A stretch of DNA of 64,000 nucleotides from Sinotaia quadrata (taxonomy: Eukaryota; Mollusca; Gastropoda; Architaenioglossa; Viviparidae). Under the pieces are notes generated by a model. That model did not search any database. It had not been told where the DNA came from and saw nothing but the letters and a program-made list of their open reading frames with translations. Shown here piece after piece: positions 1 through 10,502 of the stretch. Every line of letters begins with the position of its first letter. Positions within the stretch are counted from its first letter, which is position 1. The translations under genes were made by a program, and so were the position numbers. The stretch lies in assembly GCA_028829895.1 (NCBI GenBank), contig CM054180.1, positions 111,336,635 through 111,400,634 of the forward strand, given 5' to 3'.

Positions 1-501
1 ACGATGATGCTGAGTGTGGGGTAGAGATGATGATGATAATGATGATTGTGGTGGTGGTGGTGATTACGATGATGATGATAAATTGAAATAAGCAGGCAAT
101 ACGACAAAGCTGAGAACCACGACCAAACTGAATATGAATATCTAAGCAACCTCGTGAACCACTGCCGTACTGGCATATCTATCTACCTATGAAAAAGCCA
201 TCAAATGGAAAGTAAACTAATAGCGCATGTCGACATTGAGAGAATACGAAAATACCTTCTCACAATTCACAAGTCTTTAGACTCACACGTTATATCCCAA
301 AATAGAACAGAACTCACAATAGATCATGCAATACGCCATGAACAACAATGGCGAGTCAGCGATAGAAGCAGTAAAATGCTACTGGCTTATAATAATACCT
401 ATGACCTCAGACAAAGGGTATGGAAAGAAACAAGGAATAAAATATATCAACAAATACCTGCGCTCGTGATCAATGATTACGATAAACTGCAACTTCTCAA
501 A

Positions 502-720
502 GACAGCCATACGAATGAGACAGACAACCGTACGACTGAGACAGACAGCATTACGACGACTGAGACAGACAGCATTACGACTGAGACTGACAGCCATACG
601 ACTGAGACAGATAACCATACGACTGAGACTGACAGCATTACGACTGAGACGGACAGCCATACGACTGAGACGGACAGCCATACGACTGAGACAGACAACC
701 GTACGACTGAGACAGACAGG
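502..720. repeat. 21-bp minisatellite, copy 1
   Basis: About ten tandem units of roughly 21 bp contain the core ACGACTGAGACAGACAGCC. The unit is a multiple of three, so several frames stay open by composition alone, giving TTETDSH-type repeats on the plus strand. One plus-strand ORF runs 205-732. The equivalent region of copy 2 (55484-55990) has more units, and its flanking frame is broken, so I treat this as noncoding. Confidence 0.85.
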
Positions 721-1041
721 ATTAAATGCTAAAACGGAAGCATGTTTCTCCGTTCCACAAAGCAAGCGTCGTGAAAAACATAAGAAACCTAGTTGTACAT
801 CAGACCATTAAAACTCGATGTTTACCAGAATATCATTTTAATTTTAAAATCAGCAGAACTAATGTCAGCCTGATATGACTGTCCATATTCCCAAGCTATA
901 ACGCAACATCATGACAAATGTGCATATTTATTAGCGAGTATTTGACGACCAAAAACTGAAACCAAACTCGTGAACTGGATCTATGTCAATAGGAGACTTT
1001 TGAAAAGTGATCGCGGCTGTAATAAACAGGCACAGTCATAA

Positions 1042-2992
1042 CACTATGTAACACAATTTTTGTTCCTGGCTTCTAAGTGTTATATTTCAATTGCTTATGT
1101 CTAAAGTACGTGAAAAAATGACTTCATTAAGCACAATCTTTGCTTACACGACGACAGCACGAAGAAAGCTCAGTTTTGTGTGAAAATAGAACGATTTTTT
1201 TTCATTTTCTTCATTATGATCAGGTAAAAACAAAAATTGCACAAGGAATAGACAAACACAGTCAGACACCACTCAACAAGGTTCAGAAATGTGTAGGTTT
1301 TCTAGATTTACCATTGTACTGTGAATCACTCTCTCGAAGTAGCCCCCAAATGTAGTCCCCCATCATGTTTTCGTTATACTGTCCTTGGTAACGACGCTCA
1401 AAGTTCAATATATCTTGATGAAATCGCTCGCCTTGCTCCTCCGAGTAAGCGTCCATGTTCTCCTTGAATTTGTCGAGATGCGAATCAAGGATATGGACTT
1501 TCAGAGACATTCTGCATCCCATTGTGGCGTAATTCTTTATGAGAGTCTGCACCAACTCCACATAGTTTTCAGCTTTGTGATTACCTAGGAAGCCCTGAAC
1601 AACTGCAACGAAACAGCCGCTCTCTCCGTCCTGTTCAACAGCTTTGCGAAATCCTCACATTCTATGATCTTCTTGATCTGTGGTCCGACGAATATACCAG
1701 CCCTGACTTAGCCTCGGACAGCTTTGGAAAAAGATCTTGGAGGTATTGAAATGCTGCTGACTCTTTGTCAAGAGCAGTGACAAATTGCTTAATGAGGCCT
1801 AACTTGATGTGCAGCGGTGGCATAAGCACTTTATGAGGTTCTATCAGCGGCACCCACTTCACATTGCTCTTCCCAACAGAAAACTCGGTCCGTTGTGGCC
1901 AGTCCTTTGTGCGATAATGAGCCTTAGTGTCACGGCTGTCCCAGAGACAGAGGAAACAAGGAAATTTCGTGAAACCTCCTTGAAGACCCATGAGGAATGA
2001 TACCATTTTGAAGTCACCGATGACCTCCCATCCGTAGTCGTCATACTTTAATGCACTCAGCAACATTTTGACACTGGTGTAGTCCTCTTTGAGATGCACA
2101 GTGGGCCATCGGGAGAGACGGGTAGTTGTTTCCATTGTGAAGCAACACGGTTTTGAGGCTCCTGGATGAACTGTCTATGAATAGGCGCCATTCAATAGGA
2201 GTACATGCGATACCTATATCCTGGAATAGACCGGCAACATCGTTGCAGAAGCACAGCCCATCACGCTGACTGAAGAAGTTGGAGAATCTTTGATGCCGCT
2301 TCCTCTGATCCGTGACTTGTACGCTATCATCAACCAAGTTCCATTTGAGCCTGGATATCAGAAGCTCAGCATTCGATTTCGTAAGCCCGAGGTCCCTAAT
2401 TAAATCGTTCACGTCTTTCTGGTTAGGGAAGTATGGCTTTCTATCCCCAACTTCATCTGCGGAATCGTAGTCCATATCTCCAGTATCTGCCTCGCTATCT
2501 GACTTGCTGCTATCTCCTGAAGATGGCCGATGAATGAATCAGCTGGATGCAAACAATCTCTTGATGCCATATCAAATAAATAACTTCTCTTCAACTACGA
2601 ATCGTTATCCTTTCAGTCTGCAATAACACGGAATCTTGGTTCGAGACACCTGTGCTTTTATACTTGTACAGCTACTTTTGGAACGTTCAAGAACGTTCTA
2701 GAAAGTTCTGAGAGTTTCTCGAAAGTTCTGGAAGTTTCTTGAACGTTCTAGAGTGTTCAGGAGAATTGTAGAAACATGTGGACAACTTTAGCAATTCAGG
2801 GAGGAAGCTCGGCATTGAAAGCAAATCGAGAATTTTATCGAACACAAGCGATTTTCCAAATTTCATTCCCGGTCACAGAAGCAAAGTTTTTCTGGAATAA
2901 CAGCGATTTCCTTTCTGTTCTTGACCTAACGGATTAGGAAAACACGCTTTCAACCCAGGAACAGAACAAAAGTGAAAATTTGTTACATAGTG
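1042..2992 (-). mobile_element. DNA transposon with 12-bp inverted repeats
   Basis: The element is 1951 bp. It starts CACTATGTAACA at 1042 and ends with the exact reverse complement TGTTACATAGTG at 2981-2992. The trinucleotide TAA occurs at 1039-1041 and again at 2993-2995. The duplicate of this locus near 56.3 kb has a single uninterrupted TCATAATATG there, which serves as an empty site. Inside is a broken transposase-like gene on the minus strand. A 3-bp TAA duplication is known for PIF/Harbinger and a few other superfamilies, but I could not assign the superfamily from the protein. Confidence 0.85.
1283..2570 (-). pseudogene. Transposase-like gene with frameshifts
   Basis: Three minus-strand blocks in different frames, roughly 2570-2100, 2135-1662 and 1561-1283, form one protein in order. 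A candidate ATG is at 2570. Frame changes occur near 2530, near 2100 and between 1662 and 1600. Recognisable stretches are GGFTKFPCFLCLWDSR, PPLHIKLGLIKQFV and EEQGERFHQDI. I recall these motifs from an uncharacterised transposase-like family common in insect and mollusc genomes. It lies entirely inside the element with the 12-bp inverted repeats, which supports its being that element's own decayed transposase. It cannot make a full-length product. Confidence 0.65.
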
Positions 2993-2995
2993 TAA

Positions 2996-3150
2996 TATGT
3001 TAAATGTGTCCGCACAAAGGCACAATGCACAATAAGCAGACAGTCATAATATGTTAAATGTGTCCGCACAAAGACACAATGCACAATAAGCAGACAGTCA
3101 TAATATGTTAAATGTGTCCGCACAAAGACAAATTGCACAATAAACCGCAC
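2996..3150. repeat. 54-bp tandem repeat, copy 1
   Basis: About three units read TAATATGTTAAATGTGTCCGC followed by ACAAAGACACAATGCACAATAAGCAGACAGTCA. The same array is at about 56285-56425 in copy 2 of the duplication. The transposon at 1042-2992 inserted inside the first unit. The array sits just downstream of the NHR exon copy, so in intron position. Confidence 0.8.
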
Positions 3151-3178
3151 ACCGAAACACTTAATCAAACATCTATGC

Positions 3179-3511
3179 ATTTCTAAATGGCGAGACACTA
3201 TCGTCCATTACCCACATTCCGATGACGAATGCTCCATATCTATGAATACAAATGACCTGATTACACCTATCGGCGAAGGTTGGTAGTGTGAGGGAGGTTG
3301 GGTTTGCTGTGATGACTCCAACATAACCCATTACTTCTCTGTTTCCTTCTTCCACGGAGTGCTTTGTCTCCCCTACTTCTTCCACAGAGTGCTTTGTTCC
3401 CCCTACTTCTTCCACAGAGTGCTTTGTCTCCCCTACTTCTTCCACAGAGTGCTTTGTTCCCCCTACTTCTTCCACGGAGTGCTTTGTCTCCCCTACTTCT
3501 TCCACTTGTAC
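3179..3511 (-). pseudogene. NHR domain middle exon, duplicate copy
   Basis: This open exon on the minus strand starts after the acceptor TTGTGCAG and encodes 111 residues. First come five 10-residue repeats of the type VEEVGETKHS (30-bp units), then the middle of a Neuralized homology repeat, with GYVGVITANP and a WVMDD motif. It is nearly identical to the exon at 56458-56730, which has three repeats. No canonical GT donor follows FRN; the next bases are GCATAG, then an in-frame TAG. I call it a pseudogene because the RING exon upstream of it is broken and the first NHR exon is missing between them. The exon itself is undamaged. Confidence 0.6.
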
Positions 3512-3996
3512 CTGCACAACAGATTGTAGAACTTTCATGACGTCACTTTATTTTGGGTCAGTAAGGTGGCTAATTGTGATTATGTATGCTTTGTTTTAAC
3601 AAAAATATATATTGCATTTAAATGCTGTTATGAATGTAATTTCATATTTAATGATGTGTGTATTCAAACATAAGAACTGATACATAGACCTGCAAGCCTA
3701 ATATTGAAACAATTCCAACAAACAAAGGTCATTATATTTACACAATAATACAGTTATTCATGCAATTATTCTTATTTACATATTACTTAATAATTGCATA
3801 CAAATGTTTACATGCGTATTTACAAATATAAATCATGCTTGACTTGATTATTATAGTACATTAAAATAATACAGGCTATCATAATTAAGTATATGTGTTT
3901 ACAATTAAATTCAAACATTCATATCACTTCTCATACAAACCGATTATAATGCTTATATTTAATTAATATAGGAATGCATGTACAGGGTCTTATATA

Positions 3997-3998
<2 letters not shown>

Positions 3999-4039
<41 letters not shown>

Positions 4040-4095
4040 GTCCATCCATCCATCCACCTACCTACCTACCTACCTACCTATCTATCTATCTATCT
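3999..4095. repeat. CT / CATC / CTAC / TATC microsatellite
   Basis: A CT run is followed by CATC, CTAC and TATC runs. The same composite repeat, with a much longer TATC part, is at 57226-57475. Here it ends exactly where the broken RING/B-box reading frame ends, so the microsatellite replaces the start of the coiled-coil coding region. Confidence 0.9.
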
Positions 4096-4648
4096 CGCTG
4101 AGCTTCGTCACGTGTGTACATTTCTGGTGCGTGTATGACGCACACGACTGGCAGATAGGCAGGTCATGCGTCGTACAAAAGAGCTCGAACACCCTGTCTC
4201 TGTGCTCCGGGCATGGGATTTGTCTGTTGGCTGCAACATTTTCCAGAGTGGCAGTTGCCAAGTCTTGCACAAAGTGGGAAGACGTGATGGGGAGCGTTTT
4301 GTGTGACCCGGAGCACATGTGACACAACATAACGTTGCAGTGCAAGCACAGTGACTCTGCATCGATACTGTTGTGTGCGTGACACACTCGCGGTTGTTCA
4401 AGCAAATTTGAACTTTCAACCAATGCTGTCGTTGCAAAGTCGGTTGGCAGTGAATCAGCAATGTCATGGGAACTCTTTGAAGAAATGTCAATGAATACGG
4501 CGCTCCGACATATCGGACAATCTTTTTCTGCTCTTGAATCGATCCATGTGACAAGGCAAGCACGACAGAGTAGGTGGGCGCATGGCAGAATTTAGGGATC
4601 GATATATTTTTCGAGACAAACAGGGCATTTCACATCCGATGCAGACAT
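4085..4648 (-). pseudogene. TRIM-like RING/B-box exon, broken
   Basis: From ATG 4648 the frame gives a C3HC4 RING (first cysteines at residues 8 and 11, then LPCAHLLCRACL), a linker, B-box 1 (CHAHNSIDAESLCLHC) and B-box 2 (PCPEHRDRVFELFC). An acceptor TTATTTACAG lies just upstream, as in the paralogues. Codon 19 is TAA (4594-4592), where the paralogues have lysine in EPKILPC. After residue 188 the frame runs into a TAGA microsatellite and stops; the coiled coil is missing. The rest of the 564 bases is in frame, so the damage is limited: one nonsense codon and one truncation. It is the left-most member of the array. Confidence 0.8.
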
Positions 4649-4786
4649 TTTTGTATCTGTAAATAATGAAGTTCAGTTTGAAAAAAAAGCACGCTTCAGA
4701 CGTACTTGACTCTCAAAAGATAATATTGTTATTATATATATTTAAAATATCTTGTAAATCACTACTCTTTTTCTCTGTCTACATAA

Positions 4787-4922
4787 TATCCATCCATCCA
4801 TCTATCTATCTATCTCTGTATATCAATCTATTCATCCATCCGTCTCTATCTATCTATGTATATCAATCTATCCATCCATTTATCTATCTCTGTATATCAA
4901 TCTATTCATCCATCCATCTCAG
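4787..4922. repeat. ATCC/ATCT microsatellite
   Basis: Degenerate runs of CATC and TATC are interspersed with TGTATATCAATC, forming a higher-order repeat of about 50-60 bp. It lies upstream of the pseudogene RING exon and has no coding signal. Confidence 0.8.
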
Positions 4923-4924
4923 GC

Positions 4925-6080
4925 CTGAAAATGAAAAAAAAGTCCCACTAGCCTTTGGCTAGTAACTTAAAAATTTTACTAGCCAAACTAAAATTTTTAC
5001 TAGCCAATTTAATTTTTTTCTAGACAATCAAAATAGCCTAACATAAAAAATACTGTTTTGTTCAGGTAATCTGGGTGGTCATGTGGTTATTAGCTATAGT
5101 ATCGTGTCAATTTTATTAATAAAAGTAGTAGCTAGATATTATTAAGATAATTTGGGGGGGGGGGGGAATTTGAGAGAGAGAGAGAAAGAGAGCGAATGAT
5201 GTCAGTGTTATACAAATCAATGTGTGATTTCATCTATGATATTTCAGTTTGAATTTTTTTTAATTTTCTGAAGAAGGTCTTTTACAACGAAAGCTCAATT
5301 TTGTGTTGTTTTACAGTGATATTTTTATTTTTACTTTCAACTTAATCTGATAAAGTTATCAATAATCAATCATCATCATCATCATCTGCTGGGATCATTA
5401 TGTTGATGTAACTGTTGCTCTTCAAACAACCTACAAACAATGTGATACAAGTTAGAGTGCTACTGGTGGAAACCGGTTAAATTAACTTAGCTCATCAGCA
5501 TTCAGAATAGATGCAAAAGAAAAACGAATGATAAAAACCGTGTTTATGTGCATAACTTTTAATCCATAATATATTTGCATATTATTATAATGTATTATTT
5601 TATTTTAATTAATTTTTATTTTTATAAATAGTATTACCAAATAATTTAGATCTAGAAGAAATGTAACTGGCGACTGAATCCCGATAGTGCATTACGAGTT
5701 ATTTTTCCGGGCTGCGTTATTAAAATGGTATATGATCACGATAAAAACCATGTTGCTATTTATGTTAATGTTTAGAGCAAAAGGTTCAGCATGCACACAG
5801 GGGGTGACGTAATCTGTATTTTGCCTATGCATATTTGCTTTTTGACGTCATTGAGTTCCGTGTCTTTTTATTTTGGTATTACTATTATTATTTTATTATT
5901 AATATTCTTTTTTATCTCTTGCTGCTATTGTTATTGTTGGAACTATTAATAATACAATTGTTGTTTATCTAATTAAAAAAAATGCTTTGATTTGTGTCTA
6001 CTATTGCCAATAGTGAAGTGAAATTACATTATAAATCATGCTAGAATTCTAAGTCTATTGTTAACACAATTCGATGTAAA
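4925..6080. other. Stretch without a recognisable gene
   Basis: No convincing gene is seen. At 4945-5012 the motif ACTAGCC occurs several times in forward and inverted form, separated by T-rich or A-rich bases. At 5155-5195 there is a G run followed by GA repeats. The rest is AT-rich. Confidence 0.6.
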
Positions 6081-6350
6081 AATGAAATAGAAGGTAACCT
6101 CATCTTTGAAGGTTTCTGAAATGGTGTGTACCAATTCTGCTGCCATCACGTGGTTTGCATAGGTGGACGAAATATCAAGTCCATTTTTCTTTTGAAGATC
6201 AAGAAGCGGTTTGAACTTTGTAAAGGGCAGCTCTTCTTTTGCCAGCATATATGCAGTGTTAAGTTTGCACTTCAAGTCCACATTGTCCTTTTCAGTCTGT
6301 TTCGTTCGTTGCTGAACAAACGCCGCATGGATTGTACTCTGACCAGTCAT
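6080..6350 (-). pseudogene. hAT / ZNF862-like fragment
   Basis: A minus-strand frame of about 85 residues contains AYMLAKEELPFTKFKPLLDL and NGLDISSTYANHVMAAELVH. The order (small-residue run, PFTKF, DL..KNGLDI..TY.N) matches the conserved block I know from ZNF862/KIAA1586-like proteins, which derive from hAT transposases. No zinc finger precedes it and no catalytic domain follows, so it is a scrap. The assignment rests on memory of the family consensus. Confidence 0.45.
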
Positions 6351-6379
6351 CGAGAGTGCGATAAATACAAGAAGTAAAA

Positions 6380-7475
6380 TCTATTTTCATTGCTCCAGGA
6401 CAGGAGTGCAAAGATAGACATTCGAAATCGAAATAGTTTGTGCTCTATACCTAAGTCATTTCCATTGGTTAATTTCGGTTGCCTAGTACTAGCCCAATTC
6501 TTAATTATGATGTATCAACTCTGTCAGTTAATTATCATCATTCAGCTGTCAATTTAATTAATTCGGTCAACAAGCCCTTATGCGGGTAGATATGACCATT
6601 TGTGGAAGCGTTGGTCATTGAAAGACTATGCAACAGATGCCAATCCTTTAAGAGTGGGCACTACTTCAGTGAAACATTTTTACACTCAAAATCCAAGAAA
6701 AACAACCTACACCAACTTTCGTTATCTTTGCACTTAATGTGCAGGGCATGTCAACTACTTTAAACAATAGATATCATTGTGGGCTCTTCATTTCTTTGTC
6801 TTTGATTGACTGTAAGAGTATTTGCCTTGGGTCATAGCCATAGTCAAGTTTTAATAGATTTAAGTCTGCTCAAATAGGTTTTTATTACCTTTCAACATAG
6901 CAATAAGTGACTACATGCCTTTATGTTTACGAGCTTGAATTGCTCATGAACAATCTTGATGCGATTTTCACTATCGCTGAAAACTATTCTCCGACGTTTT
7001 GTTTGTTAAGCGAAACTCACGTTTCCTCACTTCACCCTTTGGCATGTTGTCATGCGGACTAGAATGGTTTTAATTCAGAGGGTCGTATTACAATTACTCT
7101 GAACAATATACTCATGATCTTTAAGGTGTCTTGAACAAAAATTAACCGTTTAACAACAGTCGTTTGTAGATAAAAGGTAATAATAATTTTGTTCGTGTCC
7201 TTTAACCATGTGCGTTCTGTCGTGTTATGTTAGGACGTTAGGTCTTTGTCAACCTGTTCAGAATGGGGCCTAAATTTAGTGAACAGATAAAGGACATTTG
7301 TGACTGCATGCCACATAAATCTGCAGCGTACAAGATACTTCTGCTGCTTTCATTTCTCAGTTGTTATAAGGCAACCACATTGCAAATAAGTAAACTGTAT
7401 ATTTGTGTGTCAGTTATTTTCATGTAGAATATATATGTGCATTTGGCTATCTCTGTGTATCCAAATACCCATTTA
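6380..7475. other. Stretch without a recognisable gene
   Basis: AT-rich sequence with no ORF, splice pattern or tandem repeat that I can support. Confidence 0.5.
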
Positions 7476-9031
7476 CATAGTGTTGGTACCCCCCTAAATA
7501 CGGATATCTAGGACGGACAACAAGTTGAGGACGTCACTTCCGGTAACTCGTATTGAGCCCCCAGAGGAAACGATTCCTCAGATAAGACGGACAGACAGAT
7601 AAGACGAAAGACAGACTCAAGACAGACGTTAGACGGACGTGACGGTAACAATTATAAAATCATACTAGACAAGAATGACAATTTGACAACACTAATGAAA
7701 ATTTAACAATAACTTTATATAACAATGAAAGAAAATAGAATGAGGAAAATAACAATAAAAGAAGTACAGTTAACAATGTTGGCCAAAATAATTTACAAAA
7801 TATAAGTCCTATAACTAATTCAGGGAAGATGCTAGCCCCTCTTAATGAAATGATTTTAGTGTCTGTTTTCCTTTCTCCAAATCGTTCCTTTTTCTGTATT
7901 TCAGTTCCGATACACTATTATGCACTTCTGCTCAATGTTTATGTTTCTGTACTTAGCTCAACAGCTGGAGCAAAGGTCAACACAGCGTTGAGTCCCGTTG
8001 CGCAAGCGTTCCCCGACGGCAGGCCCTTGAATAGTGGCTCCGTCCCTTTTCACTCTGCGTGAACAACAACCGGCAGAATACGTATGCTCTCTGACCCGGA
8101 TTTGGTCCTAGCTTCTGTTTGTAGATACTCTTTGTAGCTACTCTCTCTCTAGTTACTGTTTATAGATTCTCTTCCTCTGATTACTGTTTCTCTGGTTACT
8201 GTTTATAGATTCGCTTCCTCTGATTACTGTTTGGTTCTGAAATGTAATTAAGGCAGTGTAAGTAACTGCTGATTACAGGATAAAAGTATTTAGGTGCCAG
8301 GGCTATTACTTCCCTGAGTACATTGGCACTAATCTGAAAGAAAGGTATAGTGAAAATACATAAATCATCCACACACATCCTATTATCATTTTGCTAAGTT
8401 TTACAAAATTAAAATTAGCCACAGATACCTTTCACGTTCCGAAACCGAATGAACCCAACGTCATCTGGTTGGAGTGCAGTACACTCAGGGATAGTCTTTC
8501 TGACTTAGAAATTTTCCCACTGTTTTCTTCTAAAATGTTACCAGATGAAATCTCTGGGACTGCTCCTGCGTGTTTTAAAACTCGGGTTGTTCTGAGCTAG
8601 TGAAGAGAATTGGTTCGGCCCGACTTATATAAAGGCTTTCCATTATTCCTGGTATTTCATTGGAACTAACCCTTCCCTCTACTGTTATCTAAGAGTGGCC
8701 CTTTGATCCCCCGACCGCTTCCTGTATTCTGGCCTATAGCTCAGTGTGAATCTATCCCCTTCTCTATCAGCTAGCTACAAGTGCCCCTTTTGATCCCTAA
8801 CCGTTTCCTATGCCCTAGCCCTGGGTGGTCAGGTCTTGTATAACTCTAACGTCCTGCTAATGTCTTGGAGTGGCTGGTCAGTCTTGTAATTAGTGTCTTG
8901 GTTAAATGCTTTAAACGTATATTTTTATGCTATGGTTCCTATACCTCTCATGTATCTACATTTTATTATTTTAATTTTTAAATGTTTATGGAGTGATGCC
9001 GGGCTAAGTTTTGCTTTCGCCTGACACATAG
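7476..9031. mobile_element. Solo LTR with 5-bp target duplication
   Basis: The interval 7481-9026 (1546 bp) starts TGTTGGTACC and ends CGCCTGACA, with the usual TG and CA termini. It is flanked by CATAG at 7476-7480 and again at 9027-9031. No internal gag or pol is present, so it fits one LTR left after recombination between two. A TATATAAAG box lies near 8626, and AATAAA is at about 7754 on the plus strand and near 8950 on the minus strand, so orientation is unclear. Short ORFs inside (7829-8062, 8391-8600) have no recognisable product. It is not similar to the LTRs at 45.9 and 58.5 kb. Confidence 0.7.
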
Positions 9032-9129
9032 CCTCTTTTTGTAAAGATTTATCTAATATAAACATACAAACCACACATCTGTATACCCGAGAGTCAGTGT
9101 TTCACATTACTAATGATTTAAATTTGTAA

Positions 9130-9700
9130 ATAGCTCATGTTCGATCACATGTATATGGTTTCTCCCTAATGTAAGTTCAATGTGCTCTTCTGAAGTTAAA
9201 GAGATTTTTTAAAAAGTCCTTTGCCATAGTCATAGTTAAATGGAATTTCTTCATTATGAATATATTTGTGCACATTTAATTCTGTTGAAGCTTCCCCCTA
9301 TTCATCACATATTCATTGATATTCTTCACCATTCTGAAGTTTTACAACTTGAAGATAATGAAAATATTTTCTCTCATTCTTTACATTTATATGGTTTTTT
9401 TAGTTGAGAAGTGGGATCCGAGGTGTAATACTATAATTGGTCTCAAACACACACACCCACTCCTCCACAAACAACTCCCATTTAAATAGTTTTTTCTCAA
9501 ATATGAATATTTTGATGTACTTCTAAACCTGGAATTTAAGTAAATTCTTTCTTGTAGACTGTAGAGACTGTCCAGGCATATTTTTGCATTCAAATGTTTT
9601 CTACTTCATTCAATCAATCAATGTACCTGTACCAATAGTGAATGAATATACCAATACTTGTCACAGCTTGCATTTAAATGGCTTTTCTTTATTGTTAGAA
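9130..9700 (-). pseudogene. Decayed C2H2 zinc-finger repeats
   Basis: Several degenerate copies of the reverse-strand zinc-finger pattern are visible. The spaced cores CATGTATATGGTTTCTCC (about 9149), CATTTATATGGTTTTTTTAG (9384), CATTTAAATAGTTTTTTCTC (9479) and CATTTAAATGGCTTTTCTTT (9671) correspond to the linker coding TGEKPYKC. Spacing is uneven and stops are frequent. The intact zinc-finger gene on the same strand is 0.8 kb away, so this is either its lost 3' fingers or a neighbouring dead paralogue. Confidence 0.6.
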
Positions 9701-9719
9701 CATATATAAGGTGTACCAA

Positions 9720-10500
9720 ATCTGTACACAGAGTAATAAATATATTTGTATAGAGTGAATATAATAATAAATGAAATTGAAAATACAAAGTGAATAAAAT
9801 TCATTAGGAAGAGAATATAGTACATATGGAGTAATATAATAAATTTGTAAACAGAACGATTATAATAAATTTATTATATTAGTAAATATAATAAATCTCT
9901 ATAAAGAGTGAATTTAAAATATTCATACTTAGAATAAACCTGTATCACTCTTACTATATTTGTATGATATTAGCAAACAAGATTAGAGCAGTTTAAAAGT
10001 TTACAACCAAAAATTATATATACCAAATATGACATTTTAAAAATTATAATATGTATTTCTGCCATTGATTTAGAGCAAATGATTGGGCAATTTGTAAATG
10101 AAGCTAAAGTGTAAAAATTGAAAACTAATGTCCAAATCAGTCCACTGCATCTACTCCAGTATAGGACTGATGTTCTCATGTGTTAATTTGAAAGTTCACT
10201 TAGAATTATTTTCTGTTTGTATTGCATAATAGTATAATAAATTTCAAAGATGAAGGCTTTAAAGTTATTTTTACTTCAAAATCAATTAGGTATTAATGCA
10301 TTTTAATATTTCAATAGTGCAGTTTAATTTTTCTTATCTTGAAGGAGAGTTTCGCTGACATCAAGCAATAGCAATTTTTCACAAATCATGTTTAAGTGGA
10401 AAGAAAAAACTATATTATATTGTCAAACCATGCCATCAACAATGTATATTACCATGGATTATAGTTTATACAAGTTTACTAATGAAAATAACCATTTAAA
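9720..10500. other. AT-rich stretch after zinc-finger gene
   Basis: Contains ATAATAAAT-type runs at 9730-9960, possibly including the 3' UTR of the zinc-finger gene transcribed leftward. No coding feature is supported. Confidence 0.4.
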
Positions 10501-10502
10501 AT

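Larger units (their letters stand above)
1..4095. repeat. Segmental duplication, copy 1
   Basis: Bases 1 to about 4095 match 54960 to about 57330 in the same order and orientation, with small indels. Shared landmarks are the GATGAT/GGTGGT run, a 21-bp minisatellite, a 54-bp tandem repeat, an NHR exon with its 30-bp coding minisatellite, a long AT-rich tract and a CT/TATC microsatellite. Copy 1 also contains a DNA transposon at 1042-2992 that copy 2 lacks. The match continues to base 1, so the duplication probably extends beyond the window. The right breakpoint lies in a TATC microsatellite in both copies. Identity was judged by eye and looks above 90 percent outside the repeats. Confidence 0.85.

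Noticed and set aside
205..732. Plus-strand ORF of 175 codons over the 21-bp minisatellite
   Set aside because: The repeat keeps all frames open by length. The 90 codons before it are not recognisable, and the duplicate at 55.2-56.0 kb has lost that frame.
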